Source: Candidatus Halobeggiatoa sp. HSG11 (lineage in GTDB: Bacteria; Pseudomonadota; Gammaproteobacteria; Beggiatoales; Beggiatoaceae). From it: a DNA stretch of 33,951 nucleotides. Every line of letters begins with the position of its first letter. The first letter of the stretch is position 1. The stretch is from assembly GCA_030378105.1 (NCBI GenBank), contig JAUCGL010000036.1:1-33951 (forward strand), given 5' to 3'. Shown here one piece after another: positions 1 through 8,211 of the stretch. The translations under genes and the position numbers were made by a program. A model generated the notes under the pieces. The model had not been told where the DNA came from. It saw only the letters and a program-made list of their open reading frames with translations, and searched no databases.

Positions 1-121
1 GAAACCGACCAAATATAAATCCAATCAATCTTACCTGAATTTATATATCAAAATGGTCACTTACCGCATTGCGTCAATCGACCCTACCGACTATAGAAAT
101 TCATAAAAATACATTCGTGTG

Positions 122-154
122 AAACCTGCGAGGTTTTGGAAACCTCGTAGGTTT
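122..154. repeat. Palindromic AGGTTTTGGAAACCT-family repeat, copy 1
   Basis: Inverted repeat with arms AAACCTGCGAGGTTT and AAACCTCGTAGGTTT around a central TGG. It belongs to a family seen again at 8121, 10938, 11839, 13705 and, inside a coding region, at 14435. It lies upstream of the exosortase gene. It has a short T-run on the right, so it could also act as a weak terminator, but no gene ends just before it. Confidence 0.7.
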
Positions 155-228
155 TTATTGAAATTTTCTAGCTCGTAGGGGGAAACGAAGTCTCATACAC
201 CTCTCCACAAAACAATATAACCTGTGAC

Positions 229-254
229 GGTGGATGACGCTCCGCTTATCCACC
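229..254. repeat. REP-like hairpin GGTGGAT/ATCCACC
   Basis: GGTGGAT (229-235) and ATCCACC (248-254) form a short perfect stem. The context (GGTGGAT, then GCTCCGC, then ATCCACCCTAC) is typical of small REP-type repeats scattered through gammaproteobacterial genomes. It lies in the leader of the exosortase gene; a role in expression is not visible. Confidence 0.55.
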
Positions 255-314
255 CTACGAATTTTAAATCGAAAAAATAAGAACAAAATAATTAAATTTC
301 TCTGTAAAAAAAAC

Positions 315-815
315 ATGACCAAATTTCTCACCATATTTTGTATTTTAGCCCTTATCGGCCTTGCCACACTTGAATGGTCTGCTCTCCTCCCAGCAATCAA
401 CCTCTTCTGCTTACTACTAGCCAAAATATCCGGGTTCTTCATCCACCTTTTTGACGACAATATGATTCTCATCGACCGAGTTATGCGACATGGGACTCAT
501 GGCTTTGCACTTGAAGTAGCTGACGACTGTTCAGGACTCTCTGCTTCATGGTTATTATTCGCCGCCATTATAGCATTTGAAAGCAGTTGGAAACAAAAAC
601 TCTGGGGAATTGTTCTTGGAATTTTAGTTCTCCAAGCCGTTAATATCTTTCGTTTAATAAGCCTATTTTACATCGGCGACTGGATGCCAGAATACTTTGA
701 CCTTGCCCATAAACAAGTTTGGATAGTCCTAATAAATATCAGCATGATAGTTATATTTGGCAGTTGGTTATATTACGTTATCACTCATCCAATTAAGACC
801 AATGAAACAGCTTAA
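315..815 (+). CDS. xrtH: Exosortase H (XrtH) family membrane transpeptidase
   Basis: Predicted polytopic membrane cysteine protease/transpeptidase that would process exported proteins carrying a short C-terminal sorting signal (IPTL-CTERM type for XrtH). The 166-residue protein has the three exosortase catalytic residues in order: Cys72 in DDCSG, Arg113 in NIFRLISLFYIGD, and His132 in FDLAHKQVW. The rest is hydrophobic helices. An upstream in-frame ATG at 234 is possible, but the extra residues are basic and lie over a repeat, so I chose the ATG at 315, where the hydrophobic N-terminus begins. It overlaps the next gene by 14 bases, as expected for an exosortase and its dedicated partner. Family membership is strong; the H subtype rests on small size and on the partner gene. 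No target protein with the sorting signal is in the window. Confidence 0.85.
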   Translation: MTKFLTIFCILALIGLATLEWSALLPAINLFCLLLAKISGFFIHLFDDNMILIDRVMRHGTHGFALEVADDCSGLSASWLLFAAIIAFESSWKQKLWGIVLGILVLQAVNIFRLISLFYIGDWMPEYFDLAHKQVWIVLINISMIVIFGSWLYYVITHPIKTNETA

Positions 816-1443
816 ACCTTTAATTAAATTTACCCTCCATTTTTTACTATGGTTAATTCCAGCCTTTATACTCTGGTGGTTCTCCGTCAACTCAGTTATA
901 TTACCCGGATTGCGTATCGTAGTTGGGGAAATGGCAAGTTTATGGTTCCATCAAGAACAAGTTGAATTGCACGAATCAAAAGGTGACAGATGGTTTGTTC
1001 GCACCAATTTATTAACCAAAAAGCAACCAAAAGACCAAAGCCAGCGTAGCCGATGGACAATATATGTTAGTCCACTGATTATTTATACCGTTGGTTTTCC
1101 TGTCCTTTGGGCTTGGTTTTTAGTCACACCTAAACGGCGAATATTTAATCAAATTGTTGGTAACTCAATAATTTTCCTACTAACCACGATAGTATTATGG
1201 CTGCTAGTATTTCATTCTGTCGCAACCATAACCGCAAGTGGTGGAGCAGAATTTATCTACAGCTATGGTTATTTATATCCGGCTCCGGTTTATTCCAAGT
1301 CGACTCTTAGTTTATTGAGCCATGTGCAACTATTGTTAGCATATTTTGGTTGCGGACTAGCAGTCCCAATAATTTGGTATGCTTTCAATCGGGATTTTGT
1401 TAGAAAATTAATACCAAAAAGGAGTTTCGCAGAAATTTCATGA
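802..1443 (+). CDS. Exosortase H-associated membrane protein
   Basis: A 213-residue protein with several predicted membrane helices (near residues 10-35, 90-115, 125-150 and 175-200). It starts at an ATG inside the 3' end of xrtH, so the two are probably translationally coupled. Small membrane proteins directly after xrtH are known as exosortase H-associated proteins; their biochemical role is not established. The C-terminus (residues after about 206, RSFAEIS) and the stop codon are encoded by one end of a dispersed repeat (1422-1626), so the original C-terminus may have been replaced. The product name rests mainly on position and topology. Confidence 0.7.
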   Translation: MKQLKPLIKFTLHFLLWLIPAFILWWFSVNSVILPGLRIVVGEMASLWFHQEQVELHESKGDRWFVRTNLLTKKQPKDQSQRSRWTIYVSPLIIYTVGFPVLWAWFLVTPKRRIFNQIVGNSIIFLLTTIVLWLLVFHSVATITASGGAEFIYSYGYLYPAPVYSKSTLSLLSHVQLLLAYFGCGLAVPIIWYAFNRDFVRKLIPKRSFAEIS

Positions 1444-1626
1444 TGTCCCCGGAACGTCCATGTCCCGTGAACTATTTTTCAGTGAAACCTGTTTATAATT
1501 GCCCCGACGCGTCCGGTCTCATCGGGCGACTCCGCACAGCAGCAGCTTCGTCCCACCATAACGTTAACGGTGAGCTTGTTCAAAATTTCAAGAAATGCCG
1601 CTCCGCTTAACCATTTCTTCAAATTT
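1422..1626 (-). repeat. Dispersed non-coding element, copy 1 (inverted)
   Basis: Read on the minus strand this matches 4450-4599 over most of its length: both run through GAAGAAAT.GTTAAGC, GATGAGACC, a CG.CGGGGCAA-type block, TTTC.CTGA, AGTTCACGG, ATGGAC.TTCCG, CATCAT.AAA and GCGAAACTCC. A third, shorter copy is at 27238-27308. No open reading frame is shared among copies. It covers the end of the preceding gene. The rest of this gap, up to 1768, shows nothing else I can name. Confidence 0.75.
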
Positions 1627-1768
1627 AAGAACTCTCACCTAGTCGCAGACTACTCGACTTCGGCTTCGCCTCTCCATGTCTTGCAGCGTTAATGTATCTG
1701 ATTAAATAGGATAAGTATAACTATAAATTTTATTTATCAACAGAATCCATTATAATCAACAAAATTTA

Positions 1769-4234
1769 TTATTTCTGCTTTAAAACCAACAATGTTATAT
1801 CGTCTATAACTTTCTGTTTACCAATGTATTCTTTAATATCAGTTATTACTGCTTGTTGTATGTCTTTAGCATTTTCAGACCAATTTTTACTGACCACCTC
1901 ACATAATCGCTCTAAACTATATTGTTGTTCTTCGGTATTTTGGGCTTCAGTTATTCCATCAGTGTAAAGTACAATACCATCACCGGCTTGCAAGGAAATC
2001 TCCTGATGAGATGTAAATCTAGCTATATCTTTTTCTACCCCAACCATAAATCCCAAATCAAATGTATCAATTCGTTCAATTTTTCCTCCTTTACGAACCA
2101 ACAAAACTTCTTCATGCTGTCCAGTTAATTGCAAAGTTCCAGCTTGATAATCCAACAGTGACAAAGTTAAATTTTTGTCAGTTTCCATGCGTTTAGTATT
2201 GTGATAAATAGTACGGTTGACAACGTTTAAAAATGTTTCTGGGTTATTGATACCAGCAAGTAATAAAGCTCGGACTGTGGTTTGTACCATAAGCATTAAC
2301 ACGCCACTTTCCAATCCATGTCCGGTCACATCACCAATGCCAATTTTAATATTACCGTCATGGTTCAAAACTTCGTAATAATCACCGCCAACCTCATCCG
2401 CCGGCTCCATAAACCCAGCTATATCTAAACTTTCAATCTGTTGTAATTCTGCTTCTTTGGGAAGAACCATTTGTTGTAATTGTTTAGCGACATCTAATTC
2501 AGTTTTCATACGTAAATTATCGGCAGTCAGAGTTTTCAAAGATAAATGGGTCTTAACTCTTGCCAGTAATTCTTCTTTGGAAATAGGTTTAGTCATGTAA
2601 TCATTAGCACCTGCTTCCAGACCCTGAACTAAATCTTCAACTTGATTCTTGGCAGTTAATAATAATATAGGCATTTCAACTGCTTGCCATTTTTCTCTGA
2701 GTTTATGAATAACTTCATAACCAGTCATTTGTGGCATCATAACATCTAACAGCATGACATCTGGTATAAAACCATCATCTATAAATTTCAAAGCTTCATG
2801 ACCAGAAGTTGCTTGTACAATACTATAATTTTGCAAAGACAAATAGTTATTTAAAACCTGTAAATTAACTGGTTCATCATCAACAATAAGAATTTTGTGA
2901 GTAGTTGTAGTTGTTTGTTTTGTAGTTACATTTTCGGTTTGAGTACTGGTATGAATGATGCTGTGAGTTAATTTAGGACGTTTTTGAGATAAAGGAATTG
3001 CTGGTTCTTTTGAAGATGGTAAAGTAAAAATAAATTTTGAACCAGTGCCTAAAGTTGACTCTACCCAAATTTTACCACCATGTAATTCCACTAGTTTTTT
3101 AGTTACAGCCAGACCTAAACCAGTTCCACCATATTCTCTGGCAGTTGAACCTTCAACTTGTTCAAAAGATTCAAAAACACTATTAAGTTTATCGGCTGGA
3201 ATACCAATCCCATCATCAGCAATTGTTATTTGGATTTGTTGTTCATTGATAGCTTGAGCTGAAATTGTGATATGTCCTTGTTTGGTAAATTTTATCGCAT
3301 TGCCAATTAAATTATGTAGAATTTGTTGTAAACGATTTTCATCAGCAAATACAGATGGTAAATCAAGCTTAATTGTATTGACAAAATCTAATTCTTTTTG
3401 AGCTATCAATGGATGGCTGAGAGTCAGTACCATGTCAACTATGGAATGTAATTTAAGTGGTTTTAATTGCAAACCCAAACCATGATGTTTTAATTTTGAA
3501 AAGTCAAGAATATCATTGACTAAGGATGATAAACGTTTTCCACTATTGGCAATCATGGCAAGGTTAGTTTTAGTTTGCTCATCTAACTCACCGGTTACAC
3601 CATCCATCAAAGATTCTGCTATGCCGATAATGCCGTTTAGAGGAGTGCGTAATTCATGGGAAGTATTGGCTAAAAACTCATCTTTAAGCTTATCCATATG
3701 TTGCATTTGGAGAGTTTGGAAAGCCTGTTTTGACAGTTGAGTAGCAAATAAAAATAATGAATGACAAATGTCTTCAAAATGTTGCTCTGACATTCTTGGT
3801 ACTTCGGCTAATGCAGCACGAAACTCTTCTCTATCTGCACCAATTTCATCAGCATATTGAAGCATTTTTGCATCATCTTGAGTTTCACTTCGTACTTGTC
3901 CGATAAGCCAATTGGCAACATGTTTATTACCAACACCGATGCTTATACTTGCACCACCATCCCACAATCCACCACTTAAACAGGGTTGTATTATCGGCCC
4001 TGATAAGTTTTGTCGACCAATCAAAGCGTCTGATTTCATACAATTGGCAAGTCCTTTCGGAGTTTTGCGAATTATGTCCATACACAAACGGCAAAAATTG
4101 CTTGGTTTGGTTATCGGAGTACCATCTGGTTTAGTGATAATAGAGGCAACATTACAAGAAGTTGCAAACGCATCTTGGATTTTTTGAAGTTCTTGTAAAT
4201 CAAATAATTCTGCAAAAGAAATATCATCATTCAT
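1769..4234 (-). CDS. Hybrid sensor: PocR domain, histidine kinase, receiver, SpoIIE-type phosphatase
   Basis: An 821-residue signalling protein with no membrane segments. Residues about 5-170 form a PocR-type ligand-binding domain with clustered cysteines (C27, C48, C51, C65, C85). Then comes a HisKA domain with phosphoacceptor His193 (TSHELRTPLNG), a HATPase_c domain (N308/N312, DDGIG at 340-344, GGTGLGLA near 369-376), a receiver with phospho-Asp497 and Lys549, and a C-terminal PP2C/SpoIIE phosphatase (GGD at 616-618, GDVTGHG at 634-640, DG at 759-760, DD at 811-812). The likely chain is ligand sensing, phosphorelay to the attached receiver, and control of the Ser/Thr phosphatase, as in RsbU-like partner switching. 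No anti-sigma or antagonist gene is adjacent, so the target is unknown. It stands alone between repeat-rich gaps. Confidence 0.9.
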   Translation of the reverse strand: MNDDISFAELFDLQELQKIQDAFATSCNVASIITKPDGTPITKPSNFCRLCMDIIRKTPKGLANCMKSDALIGRQNLSGPIIQPCLSGGLWDGGASISIGVGNKHVANWLIGQVRSETQDDAKMLQYADEIGADREEFRAALAEVPRMSEQHFEDICHSLFLFATQLSKQAFQTLQMQHMDKLKDEFLANTSHELRTPLNGIIGIAESLMDGVTGELDEQTKTNLAMIANSGKRLSSLVNDILDFSKLKHHGLGLQLKPLKLHSIVDMVLTLSHPLIAQKELDFVNTIKLDLPSVFADENRLQQILHNLIGNAIKFTKQGHITISAQAINEQQIQITIADDGIGIPADKLNSVFESFEQVEGSTAREYGGTGLGLAVTKKLVELHGGKIWVESTLGTGSKFIFTLPSSKEPAIPLSQKRPKLTHSIIHTSTQTENVTTKQTTTTTHKILIVDDEPVNLQVLNNYLSLQNYSIVQATSGHEALKFIDDGFIPDVMLLDVMMPQMTGYEVIHKLREKWQAVEMPILLLTAKNQVEDLVQGLEAGANDYMTKPISKEELLARVKTHLSLKTLTADNLRMKTELDVAKQLQQMVLPKEAELQQIESLDIAGFMEPADEVGGDYYEVLNHDGNIKIGIGDVTGHGLESGVLMLMVQTTVRALLLAGINNPETFLNVVNRTIYHNTKRMETDKNLTLSLLDYQAGTLQLTGQHEEVLLVRKGGKIERIDTFDLGFMVGVEKDIARFTSHQEISLQAGDGIVLYTDGITEAQNTEEQQYSLERLCEVVSKNWSENAKDIQQAVITDIKEYIGKQKVIDDITLLVLKQK

Positions 4235-4335
4235 TTCAGTTTCCTCATTATAATTTTAAAGTGACATCAGTATATTAACACTCTTCTTATTCGGATAAAA
4301 ATTTTTGGTAGTTAGTTGATTTAAATATCTTTTAA

Positions 4336-4392
4336 TTGTCAGAATCAGGATTAACAGAATTATAGAATTTTCAGGATAAAATCTTTTTAAAT
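4336..4392 (+). repeat. TCAGAATCAGGATT-family dispersed repeat, half copy
   Basis: Begins TTGTCAGAATCAGGATTAAC and continues to TTTTCAGGATAAAA. The same sequence is present as one arm of large inverted repeats at 13571-13681 and 26581-26730, and as another half copy at 27108-27146. Only one arm is visible here. Confidence 0.7.
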
Positions 4393-4449
4393 CATTAGTA
4401 TAAAAAATTAAGTTAATTATTTTGCTGCGAGACAGTTCAAAAATTTGAA

Positions 4450-4599
4450 GAAATAGTTAAGCAGAGCTGCTTTATGTGCGGACTTGCTAGATGAGACCAG
4501 ACGTATCGGGGCAACCTATGGCTGTTTCGCTGAGAAATTGATTAGTTCACGGAATATGGACATTCCGTTTGCATCATAAAATATCAGCGAAACTCCTCA
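4450..4599 (+). repeat. Dispersed non-coding element, copy 2
   Basis: Direct-strand copy of the element found inverted at 1422-1626 and shortened at 27238-27308. Shared blocks include GATGAGACCAGACG, CGGGGCAAC, GTTTCGCTGAGAAATT, AGTTCACGGAATATGGAC and GCGAAACTCC. It has diverged and has no shared reading frame, so it behaves as a non-autonomous or decayed element. Confidence 0.75.
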
Positions 4600-4633
4600 A
4601 GTCTAGTTTTCAAAAAACTGGCCAAACTATATT

Positions 4634-5587
4634 CTAATCACAACTATCCCCAACAAAAACTTGAATTATTTCGTTCATTGCATTCATACGTTCTGTTTGA
4701 ATAGTGTTTGCAACTTCTAAAGCCTCATTGTTATTGCTGGCATTAATTGCTGGAATAATTTCTGTTTCACTTGTATTTTTAAACATATTCCAAGTGTTTT
4801 TTAAAGTCGCAAGCTGTTGATTATTTTTTTCTTTCTCCATAATAACCACAAGAGCTTGTTCAAACATTGTGCTGGTTTTATTAATTTCTGCTTTTAAAAT
4901 ACCCAACTCAGTTTTATCGGTCGCAATAACCATCATCATCAAATTTAAATATGTGTCGGCCAGCGAAGTTTTGAGATCACATGGAACGACAGGAGATGTT
5001 GTAGTTATAGTTGGATTTTCTATAATAATTTCATTGGTTTCAGGAGCATTTATAGATATATCATTATTAATTTCAGGAATATCTGTAGGTTTATCATTAG
5101 ACGGTGAAGGCTGAATTTCTACCTCGTTTAAAGCTTGCTCAATTGCATTTTTAGTCACTCCAGCAGAATCTAACACTAAATCAGCAGAAGAAAGCAGTTC
5201 ATCGGATATTTTATTAAACTGATTACCGCCTTGAATCCTGTCCAATTCATATGTTACATAAGTATTTTCCACCACATCTCTTATTTCACTTAAGCTTTGT
5301 CTCAATTTTTCTTGCAAAACTTCCCATTGTCTACGTGAAGTTTCTATTTTACCAGTATAATTCGGATGTTTAAGTTTAAGCTCAGACAGTTTATCGATCT
5401 TCTCTTCAGTGAGAGAAATTTCGTTTTCAATTTTACCAATTTTCCTAGCTAATTCAGGACTCATTTCTTCCAAAAAGGCATTAACAGCTTGCTGACCTTC
5501 TTGTTTCATTTTGGCTTCATAACATGCTGTTACAGTTAAAATAACCAACAAAGCAATAGAAAATTTAATTAATTTATTTTGTATCAT
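4634..5587 (-). CDS. Lipoprotein with coiled-coil region and C-terminal four-helix-bundle-like domain
   Basis: A 317-residue predicted lipoprotein. The N-terminus is a hydrophobic signal ending in TVTAC, with Cys22 as the likely lipidated residue. Residues about 30-120 are charged and helical (coiled-coil-like), 150-200 form a Pro/Asn/Thr-rich linker, and about 203-317 form a helical domain bounded by two cysteines. That domain is clearly paralogous to the protein at 6232-6654: both have C-x3-ALAD-like starts, LNLMMMV, a TW..FKNT.ETEI.PA segment, A..IQ.ERM..MN.. and a terminal GD.C. The pattern resembles extracellular four-helix-bundle sensor domains of chemoreceptors, but no signalling domain is attached. 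Function unknown. Confidence 0.75.
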   Translation of the reverse strand: MIQNKLIKFSIALLVILTVTACYEAKMKQEGQQAVNAFLEEMSPELARKIGKIENEISLTEEKIDKLSELKLKHPNYTGKIETSRRQWEVLQEKLRQSLSEIRDVVENTYVTYELDRIQGGNQFNKISDELLSSADLVLDSAGVTKNAIEQALNEVEIQPSPSNDKPTDIPEINNDISINAPETNEIIIENPTITTTSPVVPCDLKTSLADTYLNLMMMVIATDKTELGILKAEINKTSTMFEQALVVIMEKEKNNQQLATLKNTWNMFKNTSETEIIPAINASNNNEALEVANTIQTERMNAMNEIIQVFVGDSCD

Positions 5588-5693
5588 AGCAATTTTTTAG
5601 AATATATAGTTTGTTTGTTCATTTATCTGTCATAGTTCAGACAGTTTTCTCATTCCCAACGCCCTTGTCTGCCATTAAGTTAATCAAAAAATT

Positions 5694-5748
5694 ATAATGT
5701 AGGTCGGGTTAGCTTATTGAGCAAAGCTAAATAACGTAACCCGACAAT
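5694..5748 (+). repeat. Large REP-type repeat, left inverted copy
   Basis: About 55 bases, nearly identical to the reverse complement of 6101-6155. It is also palindromic within itself (GTCGGGTTA ... TAACCCGAC). The pair brackets about 350 bases of non-coding DNA. Confidence 0.85.
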
Positions 5749-5958
5749 CTAATATGTAGTGATAAATCTATCAGTTATTTGATGTTTAGCATATTTTTTA
5801 AAATAAACATACTTTATGCAGGACTACCAAAATTTGATATTTGAGTATTAAGAAAGTTCCAAAAATTCTCCTTGTTGAAACAAATAATTCCAATAGGATG
5901 GAACATGAATAGCCTTAATCCTATAGAATTCTTAAGGAACGTGATTGAAATAAATAAC

Positions 5959-5992
5959 TTAAGATAACCTCCCCCTTAAGATAACCTCCCCC
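5959..5992 (+). repeat. Tandem duplication of a 17-base unit
   Basis: Two perfect copies of TTAAGATAACCTCCCCC, followed by a partial TTAAG. They lie inside the non-coding stretch 5749-6100 between the two inverted REP copies. I see no gene in this stretch. Confidence 0.85.
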
Positions 5993-6100
5993 TTAAGCTA
6001 AGATTTTTGTATTTAATACCAATAAGATATATTATAAATTAAGCTAAATTTGTTGTTAAGCAAAAATACGCCTTGATTAATATTTCAATGTTTTTAATTG

Positions 6101-6155
6101 ATTGTCGGGTTACGTTATTTCGCTTTGCTCAATAAGCTAACCCGACCTACATAAT
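6101..6155 (-). repeat. Large REP-type repeat, right inverted copy
   Basis: Reverse-complement copy of 5694-5748 with one or two mismatches. Together the pair could form a very long stem in RNA or single-stranded DNA, or they are two separate insertions of the same element. Confidence 0.85.
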
Positions 6156-6231
6156 AACTTTGAACTCTTAATAAACTTCCCTTAACTTAAAATAGTTAGG
6201 GATGTGAATAGCCACAAAACCTACAGAATAC

Positions 6232-6654
6232 TTAATTGCAGTTATCTCCATTGAGAGCTTGGATAACACCATTCATTATTTCCATCCGCTCTGCTTGAAT
6301 ACCAGTTGCAATTTCTATGGCTTTGTCATTTTTGCCAGCTCGAACTGCTGGGACAATCTCAGTTTCACGAGTGTTTTTAAACGCTGTCCAAGTTTCCTGA
6401 AAGGTGGTTAATTGGGCATCATCAGTTTTATTCTCGTCTTTAAGCATAGCAGCAATAGCATTATCAAGGTCAACACTTGCTTTATCAATTTCTACTTTCA
6501 ACTCATCTTGCTCGGCTTTTTCTTCTGACATAACCATCATCATCAAATTCAAACGAGCATCAGCAAGAGCTATTTTGGCATCACAAATAGTTGCTGCTTG
6601 AACCAGTTGTACAGCAAAGACCGCTATCATAATGCTAATCAAAAAATTTTTCAT
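6232..6654 (-). CDS. Secreted four-helix-bundle-like protein, paralogue of the 4634-5587 lipoprotein domain
   Basis: A 140-residue protein. A Sec-type signal peptide (about residues 1-21, MKNFLISIMIAVFAVQLVQA) is followed by a single helical domain that starts with a cysteine and ends NGDNCN, suggesting one disulfide joining its ends. The domain matches the C-terminal part of the lipoprotein at 4634-5587. I chose the ATG at 6654 because AGGAAA precedes it at normal spacing and it begins the signal peptide; an upstream in-frame ATG at 6681 would add nine polar residues before the signal. It probably folds in the periplasm as a small sensor- or binding-like helical bundle. Function unknown. Confidence 0.75.
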   Translation of the reverse strand: MKNFLISIMIAVFAVQLVQAATICDAKIALADARLNLMMMVMSEEKAEQDELKVEIDKASVDLDNAIAAMLKDENKTDDAQLTTFQETWTAFKNTRETEIVPAVRAGKNDKAIEIATGIQAERMEIMNGVIQALNGDNCN

Positions 6655-6708
6655 AATTAGTTTTCCTAGATGTTTATACAATATCCAAAATGTTAAATTG
6701 ACGAATTA

Positions 6709-7368
6709 TTATTTTGAATACAATGATTTGCATTGTTTTTTGTCTTTAAGTACTGATTCACAATAAGACAGCATAGTTTCTGGTTTAACAGAGCAGTTCT
6801 TATTATAAACAGAATCAAGTGATGTCCTAACATAATCCAATTTTTGCGACCATTTCCATAAACTACCAGTCAATTTACAATCTGGTTCTCTGCCTCTGAG
6901 ACCTTTGGCTATTTCAACGGCAGCAACACAGTCACCACTACTGTTCAATTCTTCGCAGTAATACATATGTGTGGCTAAAAGCCCCCATTGATTGTAATCT
7001 GCAAACACTTTATCTGTCATGCAACGCACAACTTCGCCACCACGACTAAAAGCATTTTCATAATCATCATTAGCATCACATTCTGCCATGCCTTCTTTAC
7101 CACGAGCATCTCCTGCTGAAGATCGAAGCCCAAGTTTATCAATCATGCTACACCAAGTTTGTCTAGTCTTGGTTCCGATCATAAAACCAGCTCTCATAAT
7201 GGATTTTAACTCTTTTTTGTCAACTGCCATACACAATAATTTGTGAGGCGGCAATCCATTCGCTTCCAAACATTCAGTGCCAACTTTCCATTCTGTGTCT
7301 GTAACAGCAGCATGTACGGTAAAACTACTTAATACTAACCCTAAGATAACAAGTTTAATTCGTGACAT
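6709..7368 (-). CDS. Exported cysteine-rich protein of unknown function
   Basis: A 219-residue protein with a clear signal peptide (MSRIKLVILGLVLSSFTVHA, cleavage near 20-21). The mature part has at least ten cysteines spread along its length, so a disulfide-stabilised periplasmic or secreted fold is likely. GAGGGTG lies upstream of the chosen ATG. I do not recognise the family. It is on the same strand as the flanking exported proteins at 6232 and 7548, but the gaps do not prove one operon. Confidence 0.65.
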   Translation of the reverse strand: MSRIKLVILGLVLSSFTVHAAVTDTEWKVGTECLEANGLPPHKLLCMAVDKKELKSIMRAGFMIGTKTRQTWCSMIDKLGLRSSAGDARGKEGMAECDANDDYENAFSRGGEVVRCMTDKVFADYNQWGLLATHMYYCEELNSSGDCVAAVEIAKGLRGREPDCKLTGSLWKWSQKLDYVRTSLDSVYNKNCSVKPETMLSYCESVLKDKKQCKSLYSK

Positions 7369-7547
7369 TTTTCATTCACCCTCTTTAAGTTCAAAATGAT
7401 TTTTTAAGTTCAAAATTTGATTCAACCGTATGTTAATCAGGTTAATCTTAATATACAGCAAATTAACATAAATAAAAATGATTTGCTAATATTATTGCAT
7501 AGTTATTCTTAATCAACATAACTAATTACAAATAAAAAAGTTTAAAA

Positions 7548-7997
7548 CTATTTTAAAGTATTAGCAATTTTCTGCATTTGTTTAATTAAATCGTTAATAG
7601 AATCCATTTGTTGTTTATGACTAGACAAAATTTTTGGTTGAATAATAGCTTGCCGTTTTAATCTAGTGATAGCTTCCATAACTTGTTTAACATGAGTATC
7701 CAATTTAGGAATTTTAGTTAAAAGCCCTACCTCTACTTCTGCATTATTAAGTTTGGATAAAAATGCCTGTTTTTGATATTTACTTTTATCCTCAATATTA
7801 TTAAAGCGTTGTTTTTCCTCTTTAGCAGCAGTTTGTATGTTACCAATTTGCTTAAGATAACTACCTTGTTCTCCAATTTGTCTTTCATAAGCATCATTAT
7901 TAAACCGATAAAACCGGTCTTCTATTCCAATAGTATCCGGTTTAGTAATACAACTAGTTATAACAACAAGCCATGTTCCATAAATAATCCAACGCAT
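7548..7997 (-). CDS. Small helical lipoprotein of unknown function
   Basis: A 149-residue predicted lipoprotein. A short signal is followed by the lipobox VITSC (Cys16). The mature part is almost entirely polar and helical (Lys, Gln, Glu and Asn rich, heptad-like), compatible with a periplasmic coiled coil. GAGGAA precedes the ATG. It has no recognised catalytic motif. It resembles the neighbouring lipoprotein at 4634-5587 in style only. Confidence 0.65.
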   Translation of the reverse strand: MRWIIYGTWLVVITSCITKPDTIGIEDRFYRFNNDAYERQIGEQGSYLKQIGNIQTAAKEEKQRFNNIEDKSKYQKQAFLSKLNNAEVEVGLLTKIPKLDTHVKQVMEAITRLKRQAIIQPKILSSHKQQMDSINDLIKQMQKIANTLK

Positions 7998-8120
7998 ATA
8001 TTCCTCGAAAACATGAAATTAGTAAATTTAAAATAGGATTGTGTTAAAATCTTTAAGCAACAACAATCAATCCTGAACAAATACAGGTAGAAATTATAAC
8101 ATTATTAACATAGTTAAGAA

Positions 8121-8153
8121 AGACCTGCCAGGTTTTGAAAACCTGGCAGGTCT
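8121..8153. repeat. Palindromic AGGTTTTGGAAACCT-family repeat, copy 2
   Basis: A near-perfect palindrome: AGACCTGCCAGGTTTT, a central G, then AAAACCTGGCAGGTCT. This is the most symmetrical copy in the window. It sits in the divergent gap between the 7548-7997 lipoprotein and ubiA. Confidence 0.85.
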
Positions 8154-8211
8154 AAATTTCTTCATTGTACTTAATTGTTTAAAATAACTGCAAATAATCA
8201 GGTAATCTATT

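Noticed and set aside
234-314. An N-terminal extension of exosortase H from the ATG at 234
   Set aside because: The extra 27 residues are basic, overlap a REP-like hairpin and are not part of the exosortase family pattern.
5813-5836. Match between GCAGGACTACC here and the inverted sites at 10914 and 10994
   Set aside because: The shared segment is about 20 bases and its ends are unclear; it could be a repeat end, but I cannot define an element from it.
8121-8153. Reading the palindrome as a transcription terminator
   Set aside because: There is no T-run after it and no gene ends before it; both flanking genes start here. It is a member of the dispersed repeat family.
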